Shown here piece after piece: positions 1 through 12,413 of a stretch of 64,000 nt of DNA (the first letter of the stretch is position 1; every line of letters begins with the position of its first letter). The notes below the pieces were generated by a model, which was given only the letters and a program-made list of their open reading frames with translations, had not been told where the DNA came from and did not search any database. Origin of the DNA: Strigops habroptila (Eukaryota > Chordata > Aves > Psittaciformes > Psittacidae); assembly GCF_004027225.2 (NCBI RefSeq), contig NC_044301.2, positions 17,195,255 through 17,259,254 on the forward strand. Reading direction: 5' to 3'. Both the position numbers and the translations under genes were made by a program.

Positions 1-425
1 AGTAACTAAGGTATAATACATAACTACTACTGCTACCACCAATAATAACAATGATAAGGGAAATTACAAGGGGAGAGGATACAATTGCTCACCACCCGAT
101 GACCCATACCCAGCCCATACCCAAGTAGCAGTCTGGGCCTTCTGGGTAACTCCCCGCAGTTTATATACTGGGCATGACGTGCCATGGTATGGAATACCCC
201 TTTGGCTAGTTTGGGTCAGGTGTCCTGTCTCTGCTTCCTCCCAGCTTCCCCTCCTCCCTGGCAAAGCATGAGACTGAGAAAGTCCTTGGTCGGAGTAAAC
301 ATTACTTAGCAACAACTGAAAACATTGGTGTTATCAGCATTGTTCCCAGGCTGAAAGTCAAAAACACAGCACTGCACCAGCTACTAAGAAGGAGAAAAAT
401 GACTGCTACAGCTGAACCCAGGACA
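1..425 (-). mobile_element. ERVL-type LTR remnant, cut by the window edge
   Basis: Matches the LTR at 18,085-18,652 almost base for base from its position about 18,231 onward, in the same minus orientation. The minus-strand 5' end is TGTCCTGGGTTCAGCTG at 425. The TATA-type element (TATATAAAC on the minus strand) lies near 160-170. The rest of this LTR, and any internal part, lies before the window. It abuts a CR1 3' end at about 431. Confidence 0.85.
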
Positions 426-430
426 ATCAG

Positions 431-753
431 AAAGCCTACAAGGCTGCTGGGGAGGGACTCTTCATTAGGGACTGTAGTGATAGGACAAGGGGAAACAGGT
501 TCAAACTTAAACAGGGGAAGTGTAGGTTAGATATAAGGAATAAGTTCTTTACTATGAGGGTGGCGAGGCACTGGAATGGGTTGCCCAACGAAGTTGTGGA
601 TGTTCCACCCCTGGCATTGTTCAAGGCCAGTTTGGATGGAGTCTTGGGTGACATGGTTTAGTGCGAGATGTCCCTGCTCATAGCATGGGGGTTAGAACTA
701 GATGATCTTAAGGTCTTTTCCAACCCTAAGTATTCTATGATTCTATGATTCTA
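431..753 (+). mobile_element. CR1 LINE 3'-end fragment
   Basis: The last 320 bp of CR1: the end of the reverse-transcriptase frame, then 3' UTR with CTAGATGATCTTAAGGTC and the terminal octamer repeats (ATTCTATG). The tail runs straight into the A-rich satellite. Its 5' side is cut by the LTR at 425. Confidence 0.9.
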
Positions 754-1424
754 AAGCAATGTCAGAATCATATAATCTAAGAAAGAGATTTCAGAAAGCA
801 ATCTCAAGTTCTCAGAAAGTGATCTCAGAAAGATCTCTCATAATCTAAGAATCTCGGAAAGTGATCTCAGAATCTCAGAAAGCCATCTCAGAAAGCCATC
901 TCAGAAAGTGATATAACAATCTCAGAAAGCTATCTCAGAATATCACAAAGGGATTTCAGAAAGCTATCTCAGAAATAATCTCAGAATGTCAGAAAGATCT
1001 CAGAAAGCGATGTTAATTTTAGAAAGCGATCTCAGAAAGTGATTCCAGAATCCCAGAAAGCAATCTCAGAATCTCAGAGATCAATCTCTATAAAGCCATC
1101 TCATAATCTAAGTCTCAGAAAGCAATCTCAGAATTCAATCTTAGAAAGCCATCTCATAATTTTAGAAAGTGATCCCAGAAAGCAATCACAGAATCTCACA
1201 AAGTAATCTCAAAAAGCCATCTTAGAATTTCAGAACACAATCTCAAAAAGCAATATGAGAAAGTATTCTCAGAATCGCAGAAATCAATCTCAGAATCTCA
1301 GAAAGCAATATCAGAAAGACATCTCAGAATCTCAATAAGCAATCTCATAATCTTAGAGAGCAATCTCTATAAAGCCATCTCATAATCAACGAGTCTCAGA
1401 AAGCAATCTCAGAATTCCAGAATC

Positions 1425-2412
1425 CAGTTGGAGGCCTGTAGTCAGTGGTGTTCCCCAGGGATCAATACTGGGTCCGGTCTTATTCAACTTGTTTATCAAT
1501 GACCTGGATGAAGAGCTAGAGAGTACCCTCAGCAAGTTTGCTGATGATATGAAGCTGGGGGGAGTGGCTGTTACACCTGAAGGCTGTTCTGCCATTCAGT
1601 GGGACCTTGATAGGCTGGAGAATTGGGCAGAGAGAAACCTCATGAGGTTCAACAAGGGCAAGTGTAGGGTACTGCACCTGCGGAGGAAGAACCCCAAGTA
1701 CCAGTACAGGTTGGGAGCTGACCTACTAGAGAGCAGTTCAGCTGAGAAGGATCTGGGAGTATTAGTAGATGACAAGTTGACTAGGAGCCAGCAGTGTGCC
1801 CTTGCAGCCAGGAAGGCCAATAGTATCCTAGGGTGCATCAGGAGGAGTGTGGCCAGCAGGTCAAGGGAGGTGATCCTCCCCCTCTACTCGACCCTGGTGA
1901 GACCACATCTGAAATACTGTGTCCAGTTCTGGGCTCCTCAATACAAGAAAGACAAGGAGCTACTGTCGAAGGTGCAGTGGAGGGCCACAAGGATGATCAG
2001 GGGTCTGAAGCATCTCTCTTATGAGCAGAGATTGCAGGAGCTGGGCTTGTTTAGTCTAGAGAAGACTGAGAGGCGATCTCATTAATGCATATAAATATCT
2101 CAAAGGCGGATGCCAGGAGGATGGTGCCAGACTTTTCAGTGGTACCCAGCAACAGGATGAGGAGCAATGGCCATAAACTTAAGACACAAGAAGTTTCACC
2201 TCAACATGAGGAAGAACTTCTTTATGTTGAAGGTGGCAGAGCACTGGAACAGGCTGCCCAGGGAGGTTGTGGAGTCTCCCTCTCTGGAGACATTCAAGAC
2301 CCACCTGGACATATTCCTGTGTAACCATCTCTAGGTGGCCCTGCCTTGGCGGGGAGGTTGGACTTGACCTCCAGAGGTCCCTTTCAACCCCAATGATTCT
2401 GTGATCCTGTGA
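1425..2412 (+). mobile_element. CR1 LINE fragment: C-terminal part of reverse transcriptase and 3' end
   Basis: An open frame at 1,489-2,085 (about 198 codons) covers the palm/thumb part of CR1 ORF2 reverse transcriptase, with the active-site motif FADD and then the conserved [16 protein letters not shown] and LRPHLKYC-like segments (here VRPHLKYC). The reading frame is lost near the C-terminus (LEKTERRSH). The 3' UTR and octamer-type tail (GATTCTGTGATCCTGTG) reach 2,412. The element is 5'-truncated, as most CR1 copies are, and cannot move by itself. Confidence 0.93.
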
Positions 2413-3169
2413 TCTCAGATTCTCTGAAAATGATCTCAGAATCTCTGAAAATTATCTCAGAATCTCTGAAATCAATCTCAGAAAGCAATTTCAGAATCTC
2501 AGAATCTCAAGAAGCCATCTCATAATCACAGAAAACAATCACAGAAAGCCATCTTTGAATCTCAGAAAGTGATCTCAGAATGTCAGGAAACCATCTCAGA
2601 AAGCCATCTCAGAATCTCAGAAAGCAATCTCAGGAAACCGTCTCAGAAAGCCATCTCGGAAACTCGGAAAGCGTTGTCAGAAAGCCATCTCATAATGTAA
2701 GAAACTAAGAAATCAATCTCAGAATGCAATCTCAGAATAACAGAATTTCAGAGTCTCAGGGTGCAATCTCAGAATATCACAAAGCCATCTAAGAAAGCCA
2801 TCTGCTAAAGAGATCTCAGAACATTGAAAAGCAATCTCATAAAGCCATCCCTCAATCTCAGAAAGCGATCTCAAAAATCTCATAATCTCAGAAATCTATC
2901 TCAGAAATCGATCTCACAATCTTAGAAAGCCATTTAAGAAAGCAAACTCAGAATCACGGTAAGCAATCTCAGAATGTCAGAAATAAATCTCAGAATCTCA
3001 GAAACAGATCACAGAAAACAATCTCAGAATCTCAAAAAAGCTATCTCAGGGAGCCATCTCAGAATCACAGAAAGCCATCTCAGAAAGCCATCTCAGAATC
3101 TCTGAAAGTAATCTCAGAAAGCCATCTCAGAATCTCTGAAAGCAGTCTCAGAAATATGATCTCACAAAT

Positions 3170-3432
3170 TGAGATTTTAAACTTAAACAGGGGAAGTTCA
3201 GCTTAGGTATAAGGAAGAAGTTCCTTACTGTGAGGGTGGTGAGGCACTGGAACAGGTTGCCCAAAGAAATGGTGAATGCTCCATCCCTGGCAGTGTTCAA
3301 GGCCAGGTAGGATAGGGCCTTGGGCAACATGGTCTAGTGTGAGGTGTCCCTGCCCATGGCAGGGGGGTTGGAACTAGATGATCTTAAGGTCCTTTCCAAC
3401 CCTAACCAGTCTATGATTCCATGATTCTATGA
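3170..3432 (+). mobile_element. CR1 LINE 3'-end fragment
   Basis: Same 3' segment as 431-753 (GAAGAAGTTCCTTACTGTGA, CTAGATGATCTTAAGGTCC, tail CTATGATTCCATGATTC). It is 5'-truncated and flanked on both sides by the A-rich satellite. Confidence 0.9.
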
Positions 3433-4424
3433 AAGCGATCTCAGAATTACAGATTCTCAGAATCTCAGGAAGCGATCTCAGAATCTAAGAATGCCATCTC
3501 AGTAAGCCATTTGGGAAAAGGATCTCACAATCTCAAAAAGATATCTCAGAAAGCCATATATGAAACTCAGAAAGCAATCTCAGAACATCGTAATCTCAGA
3601 AAGAGATCTCAGAATCTCAGAACACAATCTCTGGAAGCGATCTCAGAAAGCCATCTCAGAATCTGTGAAAACAATCTCAGAATCTCAGAAACCAATCTCA
3701 GAAAGTGATTTCAGAATCTCAAAAAGCGATCTCAGAAAGCAGTGTCAGAAAGTAATCATGGAATCTAAGAAAATGGTCACACAATCCCAGAAAGTGTTCT
3801 CAGAAAGTGATCTCAGCATCTCAGAAATTGATCTAAGAAAGTCATGTCAGAATCTGTAAATCTCAGAATATCAGAAAGCCATCTCATAAAACAATCTCAG
3901 AATCATAGAATCTCAGAAAGTTATCTCAGAAAGCCATGTCAGAATCTCAGAAAGTGATCTCAGGAAGTGATCTCAGAATTACAGAATATCAGAATCTCAA
4001 ACAGCAATCTGAGAGCCATCTATGAAACTCAGAAAGTGATCTCAGAATCTCAGAACACAATCTCTGAAAGTGATCACAGAATCTCAGAATCACAGAAATC
4101 TATGTAGGAAAGAGATGTCACAGTCTCAGAAAGTGATCAGAAAATCTCAGAAAGCGATCTCAGAATCTTTGGAAGTGATCTCAGAATCTCAGAGAGTGAT
4201 CTTGGAAAGCAATCACGGAACCTGAGAGTCACAGAAAGCAATGTCAGAAAGTGATCTCAGAATCTCATAAAGATATCTCAGAAAGCGATATAATCTCTGA
4301 AAGTGATCTCAGGAAGTGATATAAGAAAGTGATCTCAGGAAGTGATATAAGAAAGCGATCTTTGAAAGCAATCTCAGAATCACAGAATCTCAGAATCTCA
4401 GAAAGCAGGTCAAAGGACCTTGCC

Positions 4425-7400
4425 ATTGCAGGGAGCGAACGCATGACCTCACTGTTGCAGAGAGTGAATGCACGACCTTGTCATTGCTGGACCTTGCTGT
4501 CACAGGATCTAGCCATCGCAGGACCTAGCTGTTGCAGAGTACTGCAACGTCATCTACTATTACTACGTCACCATTGTAGGGAGCGATTGCAGGACCTCAC
4601 CGTTGCCGGACCTCGCCATTGCCGGACCTCGCCATTGCCAGAAGCAATTCCAGGACCTCCTCGCCATTGCAGGACCTTGCCATTGCAGTTAGCAACCACA
4701 GGACCTCCTTGCCATCACAGGAAGCAATTGCAGGACCTTGCTTTTTCAGGATCTCACTTTTTCAGGACCTCACTTTTTCAGGACCTCCCTTTTTCAGGAC
4801 CTCCTTGCCATCACAGGAAGTAATCACAGGACCTCCTCGCATTTGCAGTACCTCCGCAGTACCATTGCAGGACCACCTCGCTATCACAGGGAGTGACCGC
4901 AGGACCTTGCCGTAGCAGGACCTCGCCATAGCAGGACCTCACTGTCACAGGGACCAACCGCAGTACCTTGCTGTCACAGGAAGCGATTGCAGGACCTCAC
5001 CATTGCAGGAAGAAATCAAAGGACCTCCTCATCATTGCTGTTACCTCACTATTGCAGGACCTCCTCGCTGTCGCAGGACCTTGCCATCATGATAAGCAAA
5101 CACAGGGCCTTGCCGTTTCAGGGCCTTGCTGTTTCAGGACCTCACCATCACATGACCTCGCCATTGCAGGAAATGATCACAGGACCTTGGTTTTGCAGGA
5201 CCTCGGTTTTGCAGGACCTCCTTGCCATTGCAGGAAGCAATCACATGACCTCCTTGCCATTGCAGGGCCTCCTTGCCATTGCAGGACCACCCACCTCACC
5301 ATAGCAGGAAGCAGTCGCAGGACCTCCTCATTGCAGGAAGAGATCGCAGAACCTCCACATTGCAGGGAGTGACTGCAGGACCTCACTGTCTCAGAGAGCG
5401 ACTGCAAGACCTTGCCCTTGAAGGACCTCACCATCAAAGGAAGTTGACATCACGGGGAGCAATTGCAGGACCTTACCATTGTACAACCTTGCCATCTCAG
5501 GACCTGGCCGTCGCAGGACCTCGCTATCGCAGGAACTGGTTGAAGAACCTCACCGTCACAGGGAGTGAAGAACCTCCCTGTCACAGTACCTTGTCAACAC
5601 AGGGAGCAACAAGACTTCACCATAGCAGGACCTTGCTGTCACAGGGAGCAACTGCAGGACCTCATTGTAGCAGGATCTCACCGTCACAGGGAGCGACCGC
5701 ATGACCTTGCCGTTGTAGGATCTCTCTGTTGCAAGGAAAGATAGCACAATCTCTCCATCGCAGGGAGCAACTACAGGACCTAGATGTCATGCAAACTCGC
5801 CATTGCAGTGTGTGATCACAGGCCATTGGCACTGCAGGAATAGATCACAGGACCTTGCCGTGGAAGGGAGCAATCGAAGAACCTCGCCATCACATGAATT
5901 CACCATCGCAGGGAGCGATTGCAGGACTTCACTGTTGCAGGACCTCGCTGTCACAGGGAGCAACCGCAAGACTTCGCCAATGCAGAACCTCACCATTGCA
6001 GGACCTGGTCGTTGCATGACCTTGCTGTCACAGGGAGTGATCAAAGAACCTCACCATCGCAGGACCTCACCATTGCAGGAAGCAATCACAGGACCTTGCC
6101 ATCGCAGGAAGTGATCACAGGACCTCGCCTTTGAAAAATGCCATCGCTGGACATCTCCGTTGCCAGTAATGACTGCACAACCTTGCTGTTGCCAAACCTT
6201 GCCATCACTGGGAGCAATTCCAGGACCTCCTCGCCATCGGTGGACCTCACCATAGCAAGAAGTGACTGTGGAGCCTCACCTTTGCAGGACTTTGCCATCG
6301 CAGGAAGCGATTGCAGGACCTTGCCGTCGCAGGACCTCGCCATTGCAGGTCACCGTTGCAGGAAGCAATCACAGGACCTTGCTTTCATAGGATCTCCCTG
6401 TCATCACAGGACCACCTCGCCATCGCAGGAAGTGATCGCAGAAACTCACCATTGCAGGGAGCAAAGCACGACCTTGCCATCGCAGGGAGCAAATGCATGA
6501 CCTTGTTGTCATAACAACTTGCCCTTGCAGGACCTGGCCGCCACAACTGTAGGGCCTCACCTTTGCAGGAACTCACTGTTGCAGGGAGCGACAGCAGGAC
6601 CTCCTCGCCATAGCAGGACCTCACCATCAAAGGAAGTGATCACAAGACCTCCTTGCCATATCAGGACCTTGCGATCACAGGACCATCTCAACATTGTAAT
6701 AAGCAAATGCAGGACCTGCTCACTGTCGATGTATTTCACTGTTGCCAGAGCTACTGGGAGCGACCGCATGACCTCGCTGTCACTGGACCTCACCATCGCA
6801 TTAGTAGAACCTTGCTGTCACAGGGAGCAAAGGCAAGACATCACCTTTGCAGGAACTCACTGTTGCAGGGAGCGACCACAGAACCTCACTGTCACTGGAC
6901 CTCACCATCGCCGTAGTAGAACCTTGCTGTCACAGGGAGCAAAGGCAAGACATCACCTTTGCAGGAACTCACTGTTGCAGGGAGTGACCACAGAACCTCC
7001 TCACCATAGCAGGACCTCACCATGAAATGAAGCAATCGCAAGACCTCCTCGACATCTCAGGACCTTGTGATTGCAGGACCTCCTCGACATTGCAGGGACC
7101 TTGCTGTAGCAGAATATTGCCATCGCAGGGAGCAACCACAGGACCTCACCTTTGCAGGATCTTGCTGCCGCCAGGAGTGACTGCACGACCTCACTGTTGC
7201 TGGACCTTGCCATCACTGGAAGCAACTGCAGGACCTCAACATCACAGGGAGAGACCACAGGACCTCGCCGTAGCAGGACCTCACCATCACAGGACCTTGG
7301 CGTTGCAGGGAGTGACTGCAGGACCTCCTCGCCATCACAGGACCTCGCAATTGCAGGACTTCCTCACCATTGCAGGACCGCACGATCGCAGGACCTCCTT

Positions 7401-10400
7401 GCCATCACCGTATTTCACTGTGGCCGGGCCTCGCTGTCACTGGAAGCAACCACAGGTCCTCCTCACCTTTGCAGGACCTTGTTGTCACAGGGAGTGACTG
7501 CAGGACCTCGCCACCACAGGAAGTGATTGCAGGAACTCGCCGTTGTAGGGAGTGATGCACGACCTTGTCGTTGTAACAACTCACCATCGCAGGACCTGGC
7601 TGCTGCAGGGAGTGACCATAGGGCCTTGCCATAGCAGAACCTTGCTGTCACAGGGAGCAACCACAGGTCCTTCTCACCATTGCAGGACCTTGCGATTGCA
7701 GGACCTCCTCGCTATCTCAGGACCTCGTGATAGCAGGACCTCCTTGCCATCACAAGAAGGAATCGCAGGATCTCCTCACTGTCACAGGACCTCGCCATCA
7801 CGGGGAATGACCACAGGACCTCACCATCACAGGGAGTGATCGCAGGATCTTGTTGAATAACCTTGCCGTATGTCCTGGGTTCAGTAGGGAGCAATCTCAG
7901 AGCTTTGCTGTTGCAGGACTTTGCTGTTGCAGGGAGTGACACCCCCCCCCCCAGGACCTCGCTGTCGTAGGGAGCGACAGCAGGACCTTGCTGTCACAGG
8001 ACCTCACCATCTCAGGGCGCAACTACAGGACCTTGTTGCCATAGCAGGACCTCGCCATCAAAGGAAGCGATCATAGGACCTCCTCGCTGTCACCAGATTT
8101 CACTATCACCGGACCTCACAGCCGCTGGGAGCTATTCCAGGACCTCCTCGCCCTTGCAGGACCCCACCATCGCAGGACCTTGCTGTCGTGGGGAGCAACT
8201 GCAGGACATCCTCACCATCACCAGACACTACCACAGGACCTCCTCACCATCATCGGACCTTGCTGTGGCAAGAAGCCACCGTGGGGCCTTGCCTTTGCAG
8301 GACCTTGCCATCACAGGGAGCAACCGCAGGACCTCACCATCGCCAGACCTGTCTGTTGCCAGACCTTGTCATCGTGAAAAGCCATCACAGGTCCTCACCT
8401 TTGCAGGACCTTGCCATCCCAGGGAGTGACTGCACAACCTCACCATCGCAGGACCTTGCTGTCTCAGGACCATGCCATCACAGGACATAGCCATCGCAGG
8501 ACCTCACCATCACAGAGAGTGGTTGAAGAACCCTGCCTTCGCGGGGAGGGGTCGCAGGACCTTGCCATTGCACAGCCTCACCATCACAGGTTGGAGAACA
8601 TCCTCCTTGACATCACAAGAAGCGATCGCAGTACCTCCTCACCATCACCAGATTTTGCTATCACCCGACCTCATGGACGCTGGGAGTGACCACAGGATGT
8701 CACTGTCACTGGACCTCGCCATTGCTGGAAGAGACTGCAGGACCTCCTCACCATCGCCAGACCTCACCATCGCCAGGAACGACCACACAACCCCACTGTC
8801 ATAGGAAGTGATTGCAGGACCTCGCTGTCACAGGGAGCAATCACAGGAACTTGCCATTGTACAACCTCGCTGTCGCAGGGAGCAAATGCAGGACCTCACC
8901 ATAGCAGAACCTTTCCATCACAAGGATCAACTGCAGGACCTTGCTTTGGAGGACCTTACCATTGCAGGGAGCAATCGCACAACCTCACCATAGCAGAACC
9001 TTGCTGTCACAGGACCTCAGCATCGCAGGGAGTAACCACAGGACCTCCTCGTCATTGCAGGACCTCGTGATCGCAGGACCTCGTGATCGCAGGACCTCAT
9101 CAACATTGCAAGAAAAGATCTCAAGACCTCCTCACCATCACAAAAAGTGATCACAGAACCTCCCTGCCATCTCTGGACCTCACAGTTGACAGGAGCGACC
9201 ACAGGACCTAGCTGTCACACAACCTCACCATCTCAAGGAGTGATCAAAGAACCTCGCCATCACAGGAAGCGATTGCAGGATCTTGCTGTAGCAGGACTGC
9301 ACCATCTCAGGACTTTGGCATTGCAGGGAGTGACCAAAGGACCTCCCAATTACATGGAGTGTCCACAGGACCTTGCTATCGCAGGGAGTGACCATGTGAT
9401 CTTGCTGTCGCAGGACCTTTCCATCACAGGACCTGGCTGTTGCAATACTTCACCGTTGCAGGGAGCAACTACAGGACCTCGCTGTTGCAGGGAGCAAACA
9501 CATGACCTTGTAATCTCAACACCTCGCTATTGCACGATTTTGCAGCTGTGGGGAGAGACTGCAGGACCTCGACTTTACAGAACCTTGCTGTCACAGGGAG
9601 AGCCTGCAGGACCTCGCCGTTGCAGAACCTCACCATATCAGGGAGCAACAGCACCATCTCACCCTCACACGGAGTGATTTAAGGGCCTCACCATCACAGG
9701 ACCTTGCCATTGTAGGGAGCGATCGTAGGACCTCGATGTTGAACAACCTTGCCATTGTAGGGAGCGATCGTAGGACCTCGATGTTGAACAACCTTGCCAT
9801 AGTAGGGAGTGATGTTGGGGCCTTGCTGTTGCAGGGAATTACCACAGGACCTTGCCATTGCAGGGAATTACCACAGGACCTTGCCATTGCAGGGAACGAC
9901 CGCAGGACCTCACTGTAAAAGGACCTCACTGTTGCTGGACCTCAGCATTGTAGGGAGTGACCACAGGACCTCATTGCCATAGCAGGACCTCACCATCAAA
10001 GGAAGCAATCACAGGACCTCCTCGTCATCACAGGACCTCACGATTGCAGGACCTCATCACTGTTACCAGACCTCGCCTTTGAAGGACCTTGTTGTTGCAG
10101 GGAGCTATCACAGGACCTCGCCATCACAAGAAGCAATTGCAGGACCTCGCCGTCGCATAACCTGGCCAAATTTTGCTGTCGCTGGACTTCACCACCAGGA
10201 GCATGACCTCACCATCGCTGGACCTTGCCATTGCCAGACCTCACCGTTACCGGGAGCAACCACACGACCTTGCCATTACTGGACCTTGCCATTGCCGGGA
10301 GCGATTCCTGCACCAACTTGCCATCGCCAGACCTTGCTGTCACCGGAAGAGATTCCAGGACCTCTTCGCCCTCGCAAGACCTCCCTGTCGCAGGACCTCC

Positions 10401-12060
10401 CTGTCACAGGACCTCAGTGTCATAGGGAGTGACTGCACGACCTAGCCATCACAGGACCTCACAAACACAGGACCTCGACGTCACACAACCTTGCCGTCAC
10501 AGGGAGCAACCGCAGGACCTCGCTGTCACAGGGAGCAACAGCAGGACCTTCTCACTATTGCAGGACCAGATGATTTCAGGACCTCCTCGCCATCACTGGA
10601 CCTTGCCGTCTCCAGGAGCGATTCCAGGACATCCTTGCCATCGCAGGACCTCGCTGTTGCAAGAATCAACCACAGGGCCTAACCTTTGCAGGACCTTGAC
10701 ATCGCAGGGTGCAACCACAGGACTTTGCTATCACAGGAAGCAATTGCAGGACCTCACCATCACCGGAAGCGATTCCAGGACATCCTTGCCATTGCAGCAC
10801 TTCGCTGTCACAGAGAGTGACCACAGGACCTTGCTGTTGCAGGACCTTGCTGTTGCCAGGAGTGACTGCATGAACTCGCCTTCTCAGGGAGTGAATGCAC
10901 CACCTTGTCGTCGCAGGACCTCTCTGTCTCAGGACCTCTCTGTCTCAGGACCTAGCCGCCGAAGGGAGCAACCACAGAGCCTCGCCTTTGCAGGACCTCA
11001 CTGTTGCAGGGAGTGACCATGGGACCTTGCTGTCACAGGACCTCGCAGTCGCAGGACCTCACAGTTTCAGGGAGAAATAGCAGGACCTCTTTGCCATAGC
11101 AGGACCTTGCCATCAAACGAAGCGATCCCACGACCTCGCCATTGCAGGAACTCACGATCACAGGACCTCCTTGACATTGCAAGAAGCTATCAATCACAGG
11201 ACCTCTTAAGTATCACAAGAAGTGATCGCAGGACCTCTTCGTCTTTGGGACCTTGCCATCATAGGGAGCGACTGCAGAACCTCCTTGCTGTCATGGGAAG
11301 CTATCGCAGGAGATTGCTGTCATGGGAAGCAATCACATTACCTCGCCGTTGCAGGGAGTGTCTGTGGGACTTTGCTATTGAGGGGAGTGTCTGCAGGGCA
11401 TCGCCTCCACTGGGCCTTGCTGCTGTGGGGCCCCGCCACTGCTGGGAACATCCTCATGGCCTCCTGGCCATCACAGGGAGTGACCGCAGGACCCTGCCAC
11501 TGCCAGGAGTGACCGCATGGCCTCCTCGCCATCACAAGGAGTGACCACAGGACCCTGCTGTCACAGGGAGCAACTGCAGGACCTCACCATTGCACAACCT
11601 GGCCGTTGCGGGGATCAACCATGGGACTTCCTCACCATCACAGGGAGCGACCATGTAAACTCCTCACCATCACAGGACCTCCTCACCCTTGCATGGAGTG
11701 ACCGCAGGACCTCCTTGCTGTGGCAGGGAGCAACTGCAGGACCTCCTCTCCGTCACACAACCTCGCCGCCGCAGGGAGTGACCATGGGGCCTCATTGCCA
11801 CAGGGTGCGACCACATGACCTCACCACCGCAGGACGTCACCATTGCAGGGAGCAACCGCACGACCTCCTCGCTGTTGCACAACCTCCTTACCGTCACGGG
11901 CACCAACTGTGGGGCCTCCTCACCATTGCACAGCCTCACCATCACAGGGAGCAACTGCACAACTTTTCCATTGCACAACCTTGATGTTGCACAACCTTGC
12001 CGTTGCATGACCTTGCCGTCACATGACCTTGCCGTCGCATGACCTCACGACCCATGTGTG
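4425..12060. repeat. C-rich modular satellite (16-bp and 13-bp modules)
   Basis: About 7.6 kb built from two modules: A, near AGGACCTCGCCATCGC (16 bp, also a 19-bp form with CTCCTCGCC), and B, near AGGGAGCGACCGC (13 bp). They occur as A, AA, AB and longer strings in no fixed order, so the commonest period is 29 bp with runs of pure 16. Sequence drift is mostly C/T and G/A at the CG positions, as expected from CpG decay. Recently copied blocks have periods of 112 bp (about 6,793-7,000), 45 bp (9,704-9,800), 29 bp (about 9,840-9,897) and 16 bp (9,055-9,095; 10,915-10,955). Many open frames up to about 195 codons exist in all frames on both strands. They are by-products of the repeat. Confidence 0.9.
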
Positions 12061-12079
12061 GAATGGGGGGGAGAATTGG

Positions 12080-12413
12080 ATTTCGGTGACAATACCCAGA
12101 CCACCCATGAGCAGCGATCAGTCCCTTCCGGGTAACTCCCCCAGTTTATATACTGGGCATGATGTGCTGTTGTATGGGATATCCCTTTGGCTACTTTGGG
12201 TCAGGTGTCCTGTCTCTGCTCCCTTCCATCTTCTTGTGCCCCTCCTCACTGGAAGAGCATGAGATTGAAAAGTCCTTGATCAAGGTAAGTACTACTTAGC
12301 AATAACTAAAATCTCGGTGTGTTATCAGCGTTATTCTCTGACTAAAGCCAAAACAGAGCACTGTACTAGCTGCTAGGAAGAAAATTAACTCTATCCAGGC
12401 TGAAACCAGGACA
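12080..12413 (-). mobile_element. ERVL-type LTR remnant (U3 part)
   Basis: Reverse complement of the U3 half of the LTR at 28,918-29,530: ends TGTCCTGGTTTCAGCCTGG on the minus strand at 12,413 and keeps the TATATAAACTGGGGG promoter segment near 12,140-12,160. The R-U5 half is absent; the boundary with the C-rich satellite lies at about 12,060-12,080. Confidence 0.8.

Larger units (their letters stand above)
754..4425. repeat. A-rich degenerate satellite (ATCTCAGAAAGC type)
   Basis: Tandem, irregular array of units close to ATCTCAGAAAGC with shorter variants ATCTCAGA and ATCTCAGAATCTCAG, all on the plus strand. Individual copies differ by several bases and the period slips between about 8 and 12, giving an array old enough to have lost strict periodicity. 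It is interrupted by CR1 at 1,425-2,412 and 3,170-3,432. Open frames inside it (for instance 3,511-3,859) are a result of the repeat having few stops and are not genes. Confidence 0.9.

Noticed and set aside
1489..2085. CR1 reverse-transcriptase frame as a host gene
   Set aside because: It is only the C-terminal part of RT, loses frame before the end, and is flanked by CR1 3' UTR and tail.
754..4425. Possible CRISPR-like array of short repeats
   Set aside because: There are no constant repeats separated by unique spacers of even length. Units are contiguous and degenerate, and the host is a vertebrate.
10429..11016. 195-codon open frame and dozens of similar frames in 4,425-12,060
   Set aside because: They follow the 16/13-bp modules in every frame and on both strands, with no start context, domain or codon bias. 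They are by-products of a stop-poor satellite.
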